From: Paenibacillus montaniterrae
GTDB lineage: Bacteria > Bacillota > Bacilli > Paenibacillales > Paenibacillaceae
Reading direction: 5' to 3'
Assembly (NCBI RefSeq): GCF_018403185.1
Contig: NZ_BOSE01000006.1
Coordinates: 186,001 to 250,000, forward strand
Length of the DNA stretch: 64,000 bases
Shown here in pieces: positions 8,145-15,874 of the stretch; positions within the stretch are counted from its first letter, which is position 1, and each line of letters opens with the position of its first letter. Under the pieces are notes generated by a model. It was not told where the DNA came from. It did not search any database and worked only from the letters and a program-made list of their open reading frames with translations. The position numbers and the translations under genes are program-made.

Positions 8145-9359
8145 TTATAGCTTGTAGCCCAGCAGCTTGCCAAGCTGCTCCAATCCTTCCTCAATTTCCG
8201 CCATGGATATCGCATAGGACAAGCGCAAATGCTTGCCGCTGCCAAAGCCGGTCCCCGGCATGACTGCAATATTGCCCTCAGTAAGCAGCACATCAGCAAG
8301 CTTGTCCACCGAATCAATAACCTGACCGCATAATGTTTTGCCCAGCCATTCCGAAGCATCTACCCAGACATAAAACGCACCATCCGGCACCAGGCATTTC
8401 AAGCCGCGAAGCTGGCGAATTCCTGCAACAAGCACTTCTCTCCTTGCCAAATACGTGTTGCGCATCTCCTTAATGCTGTCCTGCGGCCCATCAAGCGCCG
8501 CAAGCGCAGCGGCTTGGGCAATCGAGGCAGGATTGCTAGTCGTATGCGATTGCAGCTTAAGCATGGCCGCTGCTACATGTGCCGGAGAGGCGGAATAGCC
8601 AATTCTCCAGCCAGTCATGCTGTAGCTTTTCGAAACCGCGTTAATGACAATCGTTCTTTCCTTCATCCCGGGCAAACTGGCAATGCTGGTGAAGCCTTCC
8701 TCTTGAAACACGAAGCAGGAATATACCTCATCGCTAATTACCCACAAATTATGGCGTATGCAAAATTGTGCAATTTGCTCCAGCTCCGCACGCGTATATA
8801 CCGCGCCAGAAGGGTTGTTCGGCTGATTCAAAATAAGCAGCTTGCTCGCCGAGGTGACCGCCTGCTCCAGCATATCGGGCGTCACCTTGTAGCCTGAGCT
8901 GGCATCTGTTTCCACTAAGCAGGGAATGCCGCCTGCGAACTTGATCTGCTCCGGGAAGGAAACCCAATACGGCGTTGGCAGCAGCACCTCATCGCCCTGC
9001 TGCAGCAGCGTATTAATCGCATTAAATAGCGAATGCTTGCCGCCAATCGAGACGACAATCTCATCAGGCTCGTAGTGCACGCCGCATTGCTCCTGCAAGG
9101 AGCGCGCTACAGCCTGGCGCAAGGATAAAATGCCTGCTGTGTCGGTGTAGCCCGTAAAATTATCGTTTATTGCATCTATCGCTGCTTGCTTGGCATGCGG
9201 CGGGGTCGGAAAATCAGGCTGGCCCAGCCCGAAGCGGTATACCTTGCTCCCTTCCCGCTGCATGCGAGCAACCTTTGCTTCCAGCTCTGCCGTTGGCGAA
9301 GGCAGCAGCTTTTCTGTCCAAGGAGCCAGAAGGTTGTTATTTGTTTGTTCTGCAATCAT
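8145..9359 (-). CDS. PLP-dependent aminotransferase, class I/II (AspC-like)
   Basis: 404 residues from ATG 9359, chosen because GAGGTGAG lies 7 nt upstream. A GTG at 9440 would add 27 residues that the family lacks and has no ribosome site. It is a fold-type I aminotransferase of the aspartate/aromatic group: NQPNNPSG, then VSKSYSMTGWRIGY with the PLP lysine, and a C-terminal RLSYA substrate-carboxylate arginine. Acceptor and donor cannot be told from sequence. In this operon it would move the amino group released by the deacylase upstream, or make a 2-keto acid for the DapA-like lyase downstream (inference). Confidence 0.88.
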   Translation of the reverse strand: MIAEQTNNNLLAPWTEKLLPSPTAELEAKVARMQREGSKVYRFGLGQPDFPTPPHAKQAAIDAINDNFTGYTDTAGILSLRQAVARSLQEQCGVHYEPDEIVVSIGGKHSLFNAINTLLQQGDEVLLPTPYWVSFPEQIKFAGGIPCLVETDASSGYKVTPDMLEQAVTSASKLLILNQPNNPSGAVYTRAELEQIAQFCIRHNLWVISDEVYSCFVFQEEGFTSIASLPGMKERTIVINAVSKSYSMTGWRIGYSASPAHVAAAMLKLQSHTTSNPASIAQAAALAALDGPQDSIKEMRNTYLARREVLVAGIRQLRGLKCLVPDGAFYVWVDASEWLGKTLCGQVIDSVDKLADVLLTEGNIAVMPGTGFGSGKHLRLSYAISMAEIEEGLEQLGKLLGYKL

Positions 9360-9440
9360 CGCCAGCTCACCTCGATCAAATTTGTAATAAGCGGTCCGCG
9401 GCTTGCAGTCCGCAGGCTGTTGCTCCGCTTCAGCTTTCAC

Positions 9441-10631
9441 CTAAGCTTCCACTTGAGACGCCGCCTCTAATGCAAAGTAGGCATACACATAAGCGGCTTT
9501 TTCCAGCTCATCAATCGTTACCCACTCGTCAACCTTGTGGGCGATGCTAAAATCGCCAGGACCGTAAATAACCGCCGGAATTCCTTTCGCAACAAAATGC
9601 GTCATGTCACAATTGGCGGTCAGACCGGTAATGACCGTCTCCTGTCCGTACACATCGGCCAGCACCTGTTTGCCGAGCTGCACAAGCTCATGCTGCTCAT
9701 TCGTTTCCGAGGCTGTGCCGGTTGTCGGGATCATCCGCTCAATATAGACCTGCCCTGCAAGCTGGGGGTCACTCTCCAATACGTTCATCATTTCCTCAAG
9801 CGCAGCCTGCTCCGACTCGCCGGGAATTAAGCGCCGATCAATAAGCGCCTCGCAGTAATCCGGAATCATCGACTCCTTTATGCCGCCCTTTATAATCGTT
9901 ACGGCAAGCGAGGATTGCCCGGTAAGCGGATGAGTGCGATGAACAAGCTGCTCCTCAGCAAATCGATCGAGTGCCACAACCGCCTTGGCCATTAGCGAAA
10001 CTGCATTTTTGCCAAGCTGCGGCGTAGAGGAATGAGCAGATACGCCCTTAACCGCAACAATCGGTCGAATGCTGCCGCGATGAGCAATAGCGAGTGTTCG
10101 ATTCGTCGCTTCGCCAATTACGGCAAAGGAAGCAGTCAGCTCCTGCGGCAAGCCTTTGGCGCCTAGACTGGCAGCCTCCTCATCGACTACCGCAGCCAAA
10201 ATGATATCTCCAGGAAGCGCAATTGCTGCACTGGCGATCGCTTCAATCGCCACCATCATCGCCGCAAGCGGACCTTTCGCATCCATCACACCGCGCCCGA
10301 TAACGCGGCCATCATCAACCTGCATCGTAAACGGATCGCTGCTCCAACCTTCTCCCGCCGGCACGACATCAATATGCGTATTGAAAATGATCGACTTCCC
10401 TCGACCGGAGCCCTTCAACACGGCAATTACATTAGGCCGTCCAGGCTCTACCTCCTGCAACGACACCTCGCAGCCTGCTGCTCGCATAAAATTTGCGATA
10501 TAGTGCGCCGCCTCCTGCTCCTTGCCACCGGGATTCACGCTCTGAAACGCAACTAGCCGCTCCAGCACCTGCAGCACACGTTCGATTTTGATTTCACTTC
10601 CCAGCTTCAGCTTTAATTCGTCCATCCTCAT
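9441..10631 (-). CDS. M20-family amidohydrolase (ArgE/DapE/ACY1-like)
   Basis: 396 residues. Zinc ligands and catalytic residues of the M20 family are visible: NTHIDVVPAGEGW (His and Asp), GRGVMDAKGP (bridging Asp), DEEAASLGAKG (catalytic Glu), GEATN, and AHKVDEW (C-terminal His). The AHRGSIRPIVAVKG segment starts the dimerisation domain. These enzymes remove N-acyl groups from amino acids or split small peptides. Its start overlaps the SDR stop codon as ATGA (10628-10631), a sign of translational coupling. A second ATG at 10625 is also possible. Confidence 0.88.
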   Translation of the reverse strand: MRMDELKLKLGSEIKIERVLQVLERLVAFQSVNPGGKEQEAAHYIANFMRAAGCEVSLQEVEPGRPNVIAVLKGSGRGKSIIFNTHIDVVPAGEGWSSDPFTMQVDDGRVIGRGVMDAKGPLAAMMVAIEAIASAAIALPGDIILAAVVDEEAASLGAKGLPQELTASFAVIGEATNRTLAIAHRGSIRPIVAVKGVSAHSSTPQLGKNAVSLMAKAVVALDRFAEEQLVHRTHPLTGQSSLAVTIIKGGIKESMIPDYCEALIDRRLIPGESEQAALEEMMNVLESDPQLAGQVYIERMIPTTGTASETNEQHELVQLGKQVLADVYGQETVITGLTANCDMTHFVAKGIPAVIYGPGDFSIAHKVDEWVTIDELEKAAYVYAYFALEAASQVEA

Positions 10632-11413
10632 ATCGACTTCACCATGCCTCCGTCGACGAGCAGTGTTTGCCCGGTCACATAGCTCGCATCATCCGAGCAA
10701 AGGAATGCAACTACCTTTGCCAGCTCCTCCGGCTTGCCGTAGCGGCCAAGCGGAATTGCCGCTTCTGTTTTCGCCTTGTACTGCTCGGGCGTAATGCCTG
10801 CTTTTTGCGCTCGCAGCTGATCCAGGCTGCGCACACGGTCGGTATCAATGCGCCCTGGCGCTACTGTGTTGACGCGAATGCCGTAGCCGGCAAGCTCCTC
10901 CGACAGCGTTTTGCTTAAGCCCGCTACTCCCGTGCGCATTACGTTGGACAGCGTTAAGCCAGCAATCGGCTGCTTGACAGATGACGAAGCGAGATTAACA
11001 ATCGCCCCCGACCGTTCCTTCAAATGCGGCAGCGCATAGCGCACCGTACGCACAATGCTCATCAGATTCAGCTCAAACGCGTAAAACCAATCCTCTTCCT
11101 GCAATTGCTCAAATATGCCCGCTGGCGGTCCGCCGCTATTCGTCACTACAATATCCAGCCCGCCAAATACATTGACCGTCTGCTCGACGCAGGTGCGAAT
11201 ATCGTCTTCCTTGCAAACATCGACCTGCAGGCCAATTACCGACGAGCCTGTAGCAGCGGCAATTTCCGCAGCAGTCTGCTCCGCCACCGCCAAATCCCGG
11301 CTAAACAGCACAACGTTCGCGCCTCTTGCCGCCAGCTCGCTCGCAACCGCTTTTCCCAGTCCTTTGCTCGCCGCCGCAACGATAGCGGTTTTCCCATTCA
11401 TTGAAGTTGTCAT
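10628..11413 (-). CDS. Atypical short-chain dehydrogenase (no YxxxK)
   Basis: 261 residues with a Rossmann fold: the cofactor loop ASKGLGKA (about 15-22) and the C-terminal DDASYVTGQTLLVDGG are normal. The classical NNAG is TNSGG, and at the catalytic site, after NLASSSVKQPIAGLTL, the sequence is SNVMR where YxxxK is expected. The catalytic Tyr and Lys are therefore absent. A subfamily of 'SDR' proteins with this change is common in Bacillus-type genomes and is often annotated as 3-oxoacyl-ACP reductase; its reaction is uncertain. GGAGG lies 8 nt upstream, inside the end region of the M24 gene. Confidence 0.85.
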   Translation of the reverse strand: MTTSMNGKTAIVAAASKGLGKAVASELAARGANVVLFSRDLAVAEQTAAEIAAATGSSVIGLQVDVCKEDDIRTCVEQTVNVFGGLDIVVTNSGGPPAGIFEQLQEEDWFYAFELNLMSIVRTVRYALPHLKERSGAIVNLASSSVKQPIAGLTLSNVMRTGVAGLSKTLSEELAGYGIRVNTVAPGRIDTDRVRSLDQLRAQKAGITPEQYKAKTEAAIPLGRYGKPEELAKVVAFLCSDDASYVTGQTLLVDGGMVKSI

Positions 11414-11417
11414 AGGC

Positions 11418-12581
11418 TTAACCTCCGATAATAGTCAATTCTCTTGGCAGCGACGTTAAAATTTCGCAGCCCGTCTCAGTTACAACCAAGGTTTCGCTAA
11501 AGCCAACGCCGTACTGGTTAGGCACGCGCAGCGCTGGTGGAATATGAAACACCATGCCCGGCTGCAGTACACGCTCATCATCACGCTGCAAGCTCATAAT
11601 ATGCCCTTCGCCCCAGTCAGGCGCAAAAGCAACTCCAATTGAATAGCCTGTACGCTTGCGGAACAAATCGTATAGGCCGGCTTTTTCAATCGTGCCGCGG
11701 CAAGCCTGATCGACCTCGCCAGCAGTAACGCCCGGCTTGATCGTCTCGATCGCGGCATTCAGGGATGCAATGCATACCTCGCTCACGCGCTTGATTTCAT
11801 CCGAAGGCTCGCCCGTATAGGCAGCCCGCATCAGCGCGCCATGATAGCGATTGACTGCACCCGCTACCTCAAGCAGCAGCGTCTCGCCTTGCCCAATCAC
11901 TTTATGTCCCCAAGCCGCATGCATATTGCCGGAGCGGTTGCCGGACGAAATAAACGGCTCCATTCCCAAATATTCTCCGCCAGCCAATATCATCGCCGAA
12001 AACATCGCTGCCGCCGCTTCATCCTCATTAGCGCCAACTCGAATTGCATCCAGCCCTGCCTGCATCGAGGCATCTGCAACCTTGCAGGCTTGGCGAATAT
12101 AGTTAAGCTCGTTGGCCGACTTAATAACACGAAATGCTTCAACCGTACCCTGCCCGTCCACAAGCGAATATTGATCAGCCAAGCATGCAGCCAGCTTCTT
12201 GTAATTGCGAACCTGCAAAAACCACGAGCCTGTCTCGACACCAATCTCGCCTGCTGCAACACCCATAGCTTTAACAGTAGCAGCTGTCATTTCCACCGGG
12301 TCATTCGTATCCTCATAAGTTACAACCTGCTCCAATGACAGACAGCTGTACGTCTCCACATTCGCCAGCTCGCCACGGCGCAGCACCAGCCTCGGCTCAC
12401 CTTGCGCCGGCACGATTAAGCATTGATACATGTAATAGCCCGGGCTTTGATAGCCGGTCAAATAAAAAATATTTTCCGGAGTATGCACCAGCAGCGCCGG
12501 CCATTTCTTGCTTTGCAGCTCCTGCTGCACCTTGCTCACACGACTTTGAAATTCTTCAATTGGAAATATTAGCTGCGACAT
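11418..12581 (-). CDS. M24 'pita-bread' hydrolase, creatinase/ectoine-hydrolase-like
   Basis: 387 residues from ATG 12581 (AGAGGG 6 nt upstream; two earlier starts have worse sites). The N-terminal creatinase-type domain (about 1-130) precedes the C-terminal M24 fold. The metal ligands of Xaa-Pro aminopeptidases are mostly lost. The first aspartate region reads LLLEVAGAV, the second YHGALMRAAY, and the first glutamate region FHIPPALRV, while the last glutamate (GFSETLVV) stays. Metal-independent members such as creatinase and ectoine hydrolase (DoeA/EutD) show the same pattern. It probably opens a C-N bond in a small nutrient rather than cutting peptides. The next gene starts 4 nt downstream. 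Confidence 0.8.
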   Translation of the reverse strand: MSQLIFPIEEFQSRVSKVQQELQSKKWPALLVHTPENIFYLTGYQSPGYYMYQCLIVPAQGEPRLVLRRGELANVETYSCLSLEQVVTYEDTNDPVEMTAATVKAMGVAAGEIGVETGSWFLQVRNYKKLAACLADQYSLVDGQGTVEAFRVIKSANELNYIRQACKVADASMQAGLDAIRVGANEDEAAAAMFSAMILAGGEYLGMEPFISSGNRSGNMHAAWGHKVIGQGETLLLEVAGAVNRYHGALMRAAYTGEPSDEIKRVSEVCIASLNAAIETIKPGVTAGEVDQACRGTIEKAGLYDLFRKRTGYSIGVAFAPDWGEGHIMSLQRDDERVLQPGMVFHIPPALRVPNQYGVGFSETLVVTETGCEILTSLPRELTIIGG

Positions 12582-12610
12582 TGTCATCCCTCTTTCGTAT
12601 TTTGAATATT

Positions 12611-12821
12611 CAGCGCTTCGGAGCAATGCATCCTCCAGCCGCTTTTTAAATCGTAATGCTCTTATTTGAATTTTATGGTTGCATTACGATGTTAAAGGCG
12701 ACACACTCCGTTTTTCAGCGCTCCGGAGCAATGCATCCTCCAGCCGCTTTTTAAATCGTAATGCTCTTATTTGAATTTTTATGGTTGCATTACGATGTTA
12801 AAGGCGGCACACTTCGTTTTT
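12611..12821. repeat. 105-bp unit, two tandem copies, each with a hairpin
   Basis: Two direct copies, 12611-12715 and 12716-12821, each starting CAGCGCT(T/C)CGGAGC and differing at few positions. Each holds the perfect inverted repeat ATCGTAATGC...GCATTACGAT around a 21-22-nt loop. The motif GGAGCAATGCATCCTCC at the start of each copy returns inverted as GGTATGCATTGCTCCTCC near 12823-12840. The block lies directly upstream of the M24 gene and next to the 187-bp array. Confidence 0.85.
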
Positions 12822-12858
12822 CGGTATGCATTGCTCCTCCGCTGTAGCTTTTTGAATG

Positions 12859-13388
12859 CAGGACCAAGAAGATGTGGCACGATATTAGAAGGCAAGGAGC
12901 GCAGCGTAGAGCAAAGCTACGTGAGCACCGCAGTTTTCGCTAGCGTTCAAGATTCGCCGCCGAATACGCTACAACGCAATTACATCGTCATCAAAGTCGG
13001 ATTTTTGAACTTCCTCTTCCAATGAGAGTTCAAAAATTCGGCTTTCAGGACCAAGAAGATGGCACGATACTAGAAGGCGAGGAGCGCAGCGTAGAGCAAA
13101 GCTACGTGAGCACCGCAGCCTTCGGTAGCGTGACATATTCGCCGTCGACTAAGCTACAACGCAACCACATCGTCATCAAAGTCGAACTTTTTGAACTTCC
13201 TCTTCCAATGAGAGTTCAAAAATTCGGCTTTCAGGACCAAGAAGCTTGGACGATAGTAGAAAACGAGGAGCGCAGCGTAGAGCAAAGCTACGTGAGCACC
13301 GCAGTTTTCGCTAGCGTTCAAGATTCGCCGCCGACTAAGCTACAACGCAACCACATCGTCATCAAAGTCGGATTTTTGAACTTCCTCT
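12859..13388. repeat. 187-bp structured tandem repeat array 1 (three copies)
   Basis: Copies start at 12859, 13046 and 13232 with CAGGACCAAGAAG. Each has (a) a long stem with left arm near GGCACGATACTAGAAGGC or CTTGGACGATAGTAGAAAAC and a matching right arm about 40 nt later; (b) an inner CGTAG...CTACG hairpin; (c) a stem of about 12-14 bp around TTTTTGAAC...GTTCAAAAA. Arms differ between copies but keep pairing in copies 2 and 3. The array runs into the stop codon of the carbon-nitrogen hydrolase gene. Frames crossing it are not genes: the 187-nt period shifts frame at each copy. Confidence 0.92.
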
Positions 13389-14187
13389 ACCCGCTATATA
13401 GCTCTGATCGCCGATCCCGCAAATACGGAATCCTCTCCTCATACTGCTCGTTAAGTGACAAATCAATTGTCAGCAGCTGCATCGCTTCCTGATCCAGTTC
13501 CGCATCGAGCAGTAACTCACCGCTGGGAGCAGCCACCTTGTTGTTGCCAAACAGCCAGCTTTCCTCTGTTAGCCCACCAACCCCGTTGACTGCTGCTACA
13601 AATCTCGTATTTTCCAGCGCTCTCGTCGCAAAGTAAATATTCCAGCGATGCGCTAAATCCTTCGTAAATGCCGAGGGCGCAACTAGCAGATCAGCTCCCT
13701 GCAACGTCAGCGACCTTGCCATTTCAGGAAATGCTGCATCATAGCAAATCATTAGGCCAACCTTGGCAAAATCAAAGGCGATGACGAGCAGCTCATCGCC
13801 AGCCGCAAAATAGCGTTGCTCCTCAGCCCATAGATGAACCTTGGCATACTGAGCAACGATTTCCCCTTTGCGGTTGATGACCAGCGCACCATTGACAATG
13901 CCCGATGTTGAGAGCAGTGGCATCGGCAAAATTGCGTTGATCGCAGCCGCCTTTGCCGCCTCGCAAAGCTGTCGCACCGCCGCACTCTGCTCATGCTGAG
14001 CAAGCTCTCGATAACGACTGCCGAGTGCATCCAAGTCATAGCCTGTCAGAAACAGCTCAGGAAAAACAACAAGATCAGCCTGCCGCATACCCGCTTCCTG
14101 CATAAAGGAAATCGCCTTGCGCGTATTGCCAGCCACATCTCCTATAACACTATCAAATTGCACAAGCGCCAAAGTAGCTGCTCGCAT
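13387..14187 (-). CDS. Carbon-nitrogen hydrolase (nitrilase superfamily)
   Basis: 266 residues from ATG 14187 (GGAGGGTGAT 8 nt upstream). The catalytic triad of the nitrilase superfamily is clear: Glu in FPELFLTGYD, Lys in YAKVHLW and Cys in MICYDAAFPE. Such enzymes hydrolyse amides, N-carbamoyl groups or nitriles; this size suits an omega-amidase or a carbamoylase/amidase. It lies between two repeat arrays inside the catabolic locus, on the same strand as the transporter and the downstream enzymes. Its TAG stop shares its last bases with the edge of array 1. Confidence 0.88.
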   Translation of the reverse strand: MRAATLALVQFDSVIGDVAGNTRKAISFMQEAGMRQADLVVFPELFLTGYDLDALGSRYRELAQHEQSAAVRQLCEAAKAAAINAILPMPLLSTSGIVNGALVINRKGEIVAQYAKVHLWAEEQRYFAAGDELLVIAFDFAKVGLMICYDAAFPEMARSLTLQGADLLVAPSAFTKDLAHRWNIYFATRALENTRFVAAVNGVGGLTEESWLFGNNKVAAPSGELLLDAELDQEAMQLLTIDLSLNEQYEERIPYLRDRRSELYSG

Positions 14188-14457
14188 ACGATCACCCTCC
14201 ATTTATTTGCGCATGTTATTGAATACGGCCGCTGAAACGCCCTGCCGCTGTCTGTAACGAAACTGGATATCACTATTTCATTCAATCGTTTGAATTCAAA
14301 TTCTAATGAATCTATTGCATCTTATTTGGCCAATTTCCTCAGAAAACAAGCATTTTTCAAGCATTAACGATATAGAGATTCATTAGCGCTCCAAATAGCG
14401 CCATTCAACCAAATTAACGTTACTCAGCTTCATTAGAATTCACCAGCGCTCCGAAGC
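14188..14457. other. Non-coding spacer with repeated TTCATTAG motifs
   Basis: No gene is seen. ATTCATTAGCGCTCC (14378-14392) is echoed by TTCATTAGAATTCACCAGCGCTCC-like sequence at 14429-14452 and, inverted, by TTCTAATGAA at 14301-14310. The segment also carries AGCGCT palindromes. It looks like part of another dispersed element next to array 2. Confidence 0.5.
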
Positions 14458-15136
14458 GCTAGCTGCGGCAAATTGCTACGTGAGCACCGCAGCCTTCGGT
14501 AGCGTTCAAGATTCGCCGTCGACTATGCTAAGTAGCAACGCATCGTCATCAAAGTCCAGCTTTTTAACCTACCCTTCCAATCGAGGTTTAAAAAGCTGGG
14601 CTTTCAGGACCAAGAAGCTTGGACGCTAGTAGAAAATGAGGAGCGCAGCGTAGGCAAATTGCTACGTGAGCACCGGAATTTTCGCTAGCGTTCAAGATTC
14701 GCCGTCGACTATGCTACGTAGCAACGCATCGTCATCAAAGTCCAGCTTTTTAACCTACCTCTTCCAATCGAGGTTTAAAAAGCTGGGCTTTCAGGACCAA
14801 GAAGATGGCACGATACTAGAAGGCGAGGAGCGCAGCGTAGGCCATTAGCTACGTGAGCACCGAAGCCTTCGGTAGCGTGACATATTCGCCGTCGAATCCT
14901 CTACGAAGCATCACATCGTCATCAAAGTCCTGCTTTTTAACCTACCTCTTCCAATCGAGGTTTAAAAAGCTGGGCTTTCAGGACCAAGAAGCTTGGACGC
15001 TAGTAGAAAATGAGGAGCGCAGCGTAGGCAATAAGCTACGTGAGCACCGGAATTTTCGCTAGCGTTCAAGATTCGCCGTCGAATCCTCTACGAAGCATCA
15101 CATCGTCATCAAAGTCCAGCTTTTTAACCTACCTCT
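14458..15136. repeat. 187-bp structured tandem repeat array 2 (partial plus three copies)
   Basis: A partial unit from about 14458, then units starting at 14605, 14792 and 14979, exactly 187 bp apart. They belong to the same family as array 1, but the terminal stem reads AGCTTTTTAACCT / AGGTTTAAAAAGCT instead of TTTTTGAACT / AGTTCAAAAA. Units alternate between two arm versions (AGAAAAT with ATTTTCG, and AGAAGGC with GCCTTCG). The inner loops vary: GCAAATTG, GCCATTAG, GCAATAAG. The array ends at the stop codon of the ABC ATPase gene. Confidence 0.92.
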
Positions 15137-15845
15137 AACTGATTTTAGTTAAAAACTGTTCTAACTTGGGATACCCCCCCACCTCGCCCAGCTTGCTGGT
15201 CGGAACATCCTCGACGATTACTCCGTCATCCATAAAGATGATGCGGTCTCCGACGCGTCTGGCAAATTCCATTTCATGCGTGACGATGACGACCGTCATC
15301 CCGTCTCGCACAACATCGACAATGACATCGAGCACCTCGCCCGTCATTTCCGGATCAAGCGCTGAGGTCGGTTCATCAAACAGCATCAGCTTTGGATTCA
15401 TTGCCAGTGCTCTTGCAATCGCGATCCGCTGCTGCTGTCCGCCTGACAGCTGCTCGGGATAATGATTCATCCGCTCTGTTAGCTGCACGCGATCAAGCAG
15501 TCGCAGTGCGCGTTCGCGGACAATTTTTTCATCCTCCTTGCGCACGATCTTTGGCGCGAGCATGATATTTTCCAACGCAGTCAGATGGGTGAACAAATCG
15601 AAGGATTGGAACACCATGCCGATCTCGGAACGATTTTGTCTGGAAGCCAAAATGTCCTTGCCTTCAAACAATATTTTGCCGCTATCAATCGACTCAAGCC
15701 CTGCCATGCAACGAAGCAATGTGGACTTTCCTGAGCCGGACGGCCCGATAATGACGACCTTTTCACCTTCTTTAATGTCCAAACGAACCTGCTTCAATAT
15801 TTGCTGACCGTTATACGATTTCGTTAAAGCTTCAATATGAATCAT
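15135..15845 (-). CDS. Polar amino acid ABC transporter ATPase (GlnQ/TcyN-like)
   Basis: 236 residues, the usual length of the family. Walker A GPSGSGKST (about 36-44), Q-loop VFQSFDLF, signature LSGGQQQR, Walker B LMLFDEPTSALD and the switch His in VTHEME are all intact. It energises uptake of a polar amino acid or derivative. Start ATG 15845 is taken because GGAGG lies 6 nt upstream; ATG 15851 is too close to it. It follows the permease gene after 29 nt. Its TAG stop joins the edge of repeat array 2. Confidence 0.93.
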   Translation of the reverse strand: MIHIEALTKSYNGQQILKQVRLDIKEGEKVVIIGPSGSGKSTLLRCMAGLESIDSGKILFEGKDILASRQNRSEIGMVFQSFDLFTHLTALENIMLAPKIVRKEDEKIVRERALRLLDRVQLTERMNHYPEQLSGGQQQRIAIARALAMNPKLMLFDEPTSALDPEMTGEVLDVIVDVVRDGMTVVIVTHEMEFARRVGDRIIFMDDGVIVEDVPTSKLGEVGGYPKLEQFLTKIS

Positions 15846-15874
15846 GGTCATCCTCCTCTCGTGATCAGATGCGG

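Noticed and set aside
11418..12581. Annotation as Xaa-Pro aminopeptidase
   Set aside because: The metal ligands of that enzyme are missing; a creatinase/ectoine-hydrolase-like assignment fits better.
12771..13492. Two ORFs (84 and 156 residues) across array 1
   Set aside because: They run through the 187-bp repeats; the period is not a multiple of three, they lack ribosome sites, and the conserved feature is base pairing, not protein.
14666..15062. ORFs of 60 and 69 residues across array 2
   Set aside because: Same reason as array 1: reading frames produced by a repeated non-coding element.
12859..15136. CRISPR array
   Set aside because: Units are 187 bp with no short repeat/spacer alternation, and no cas genes are present.
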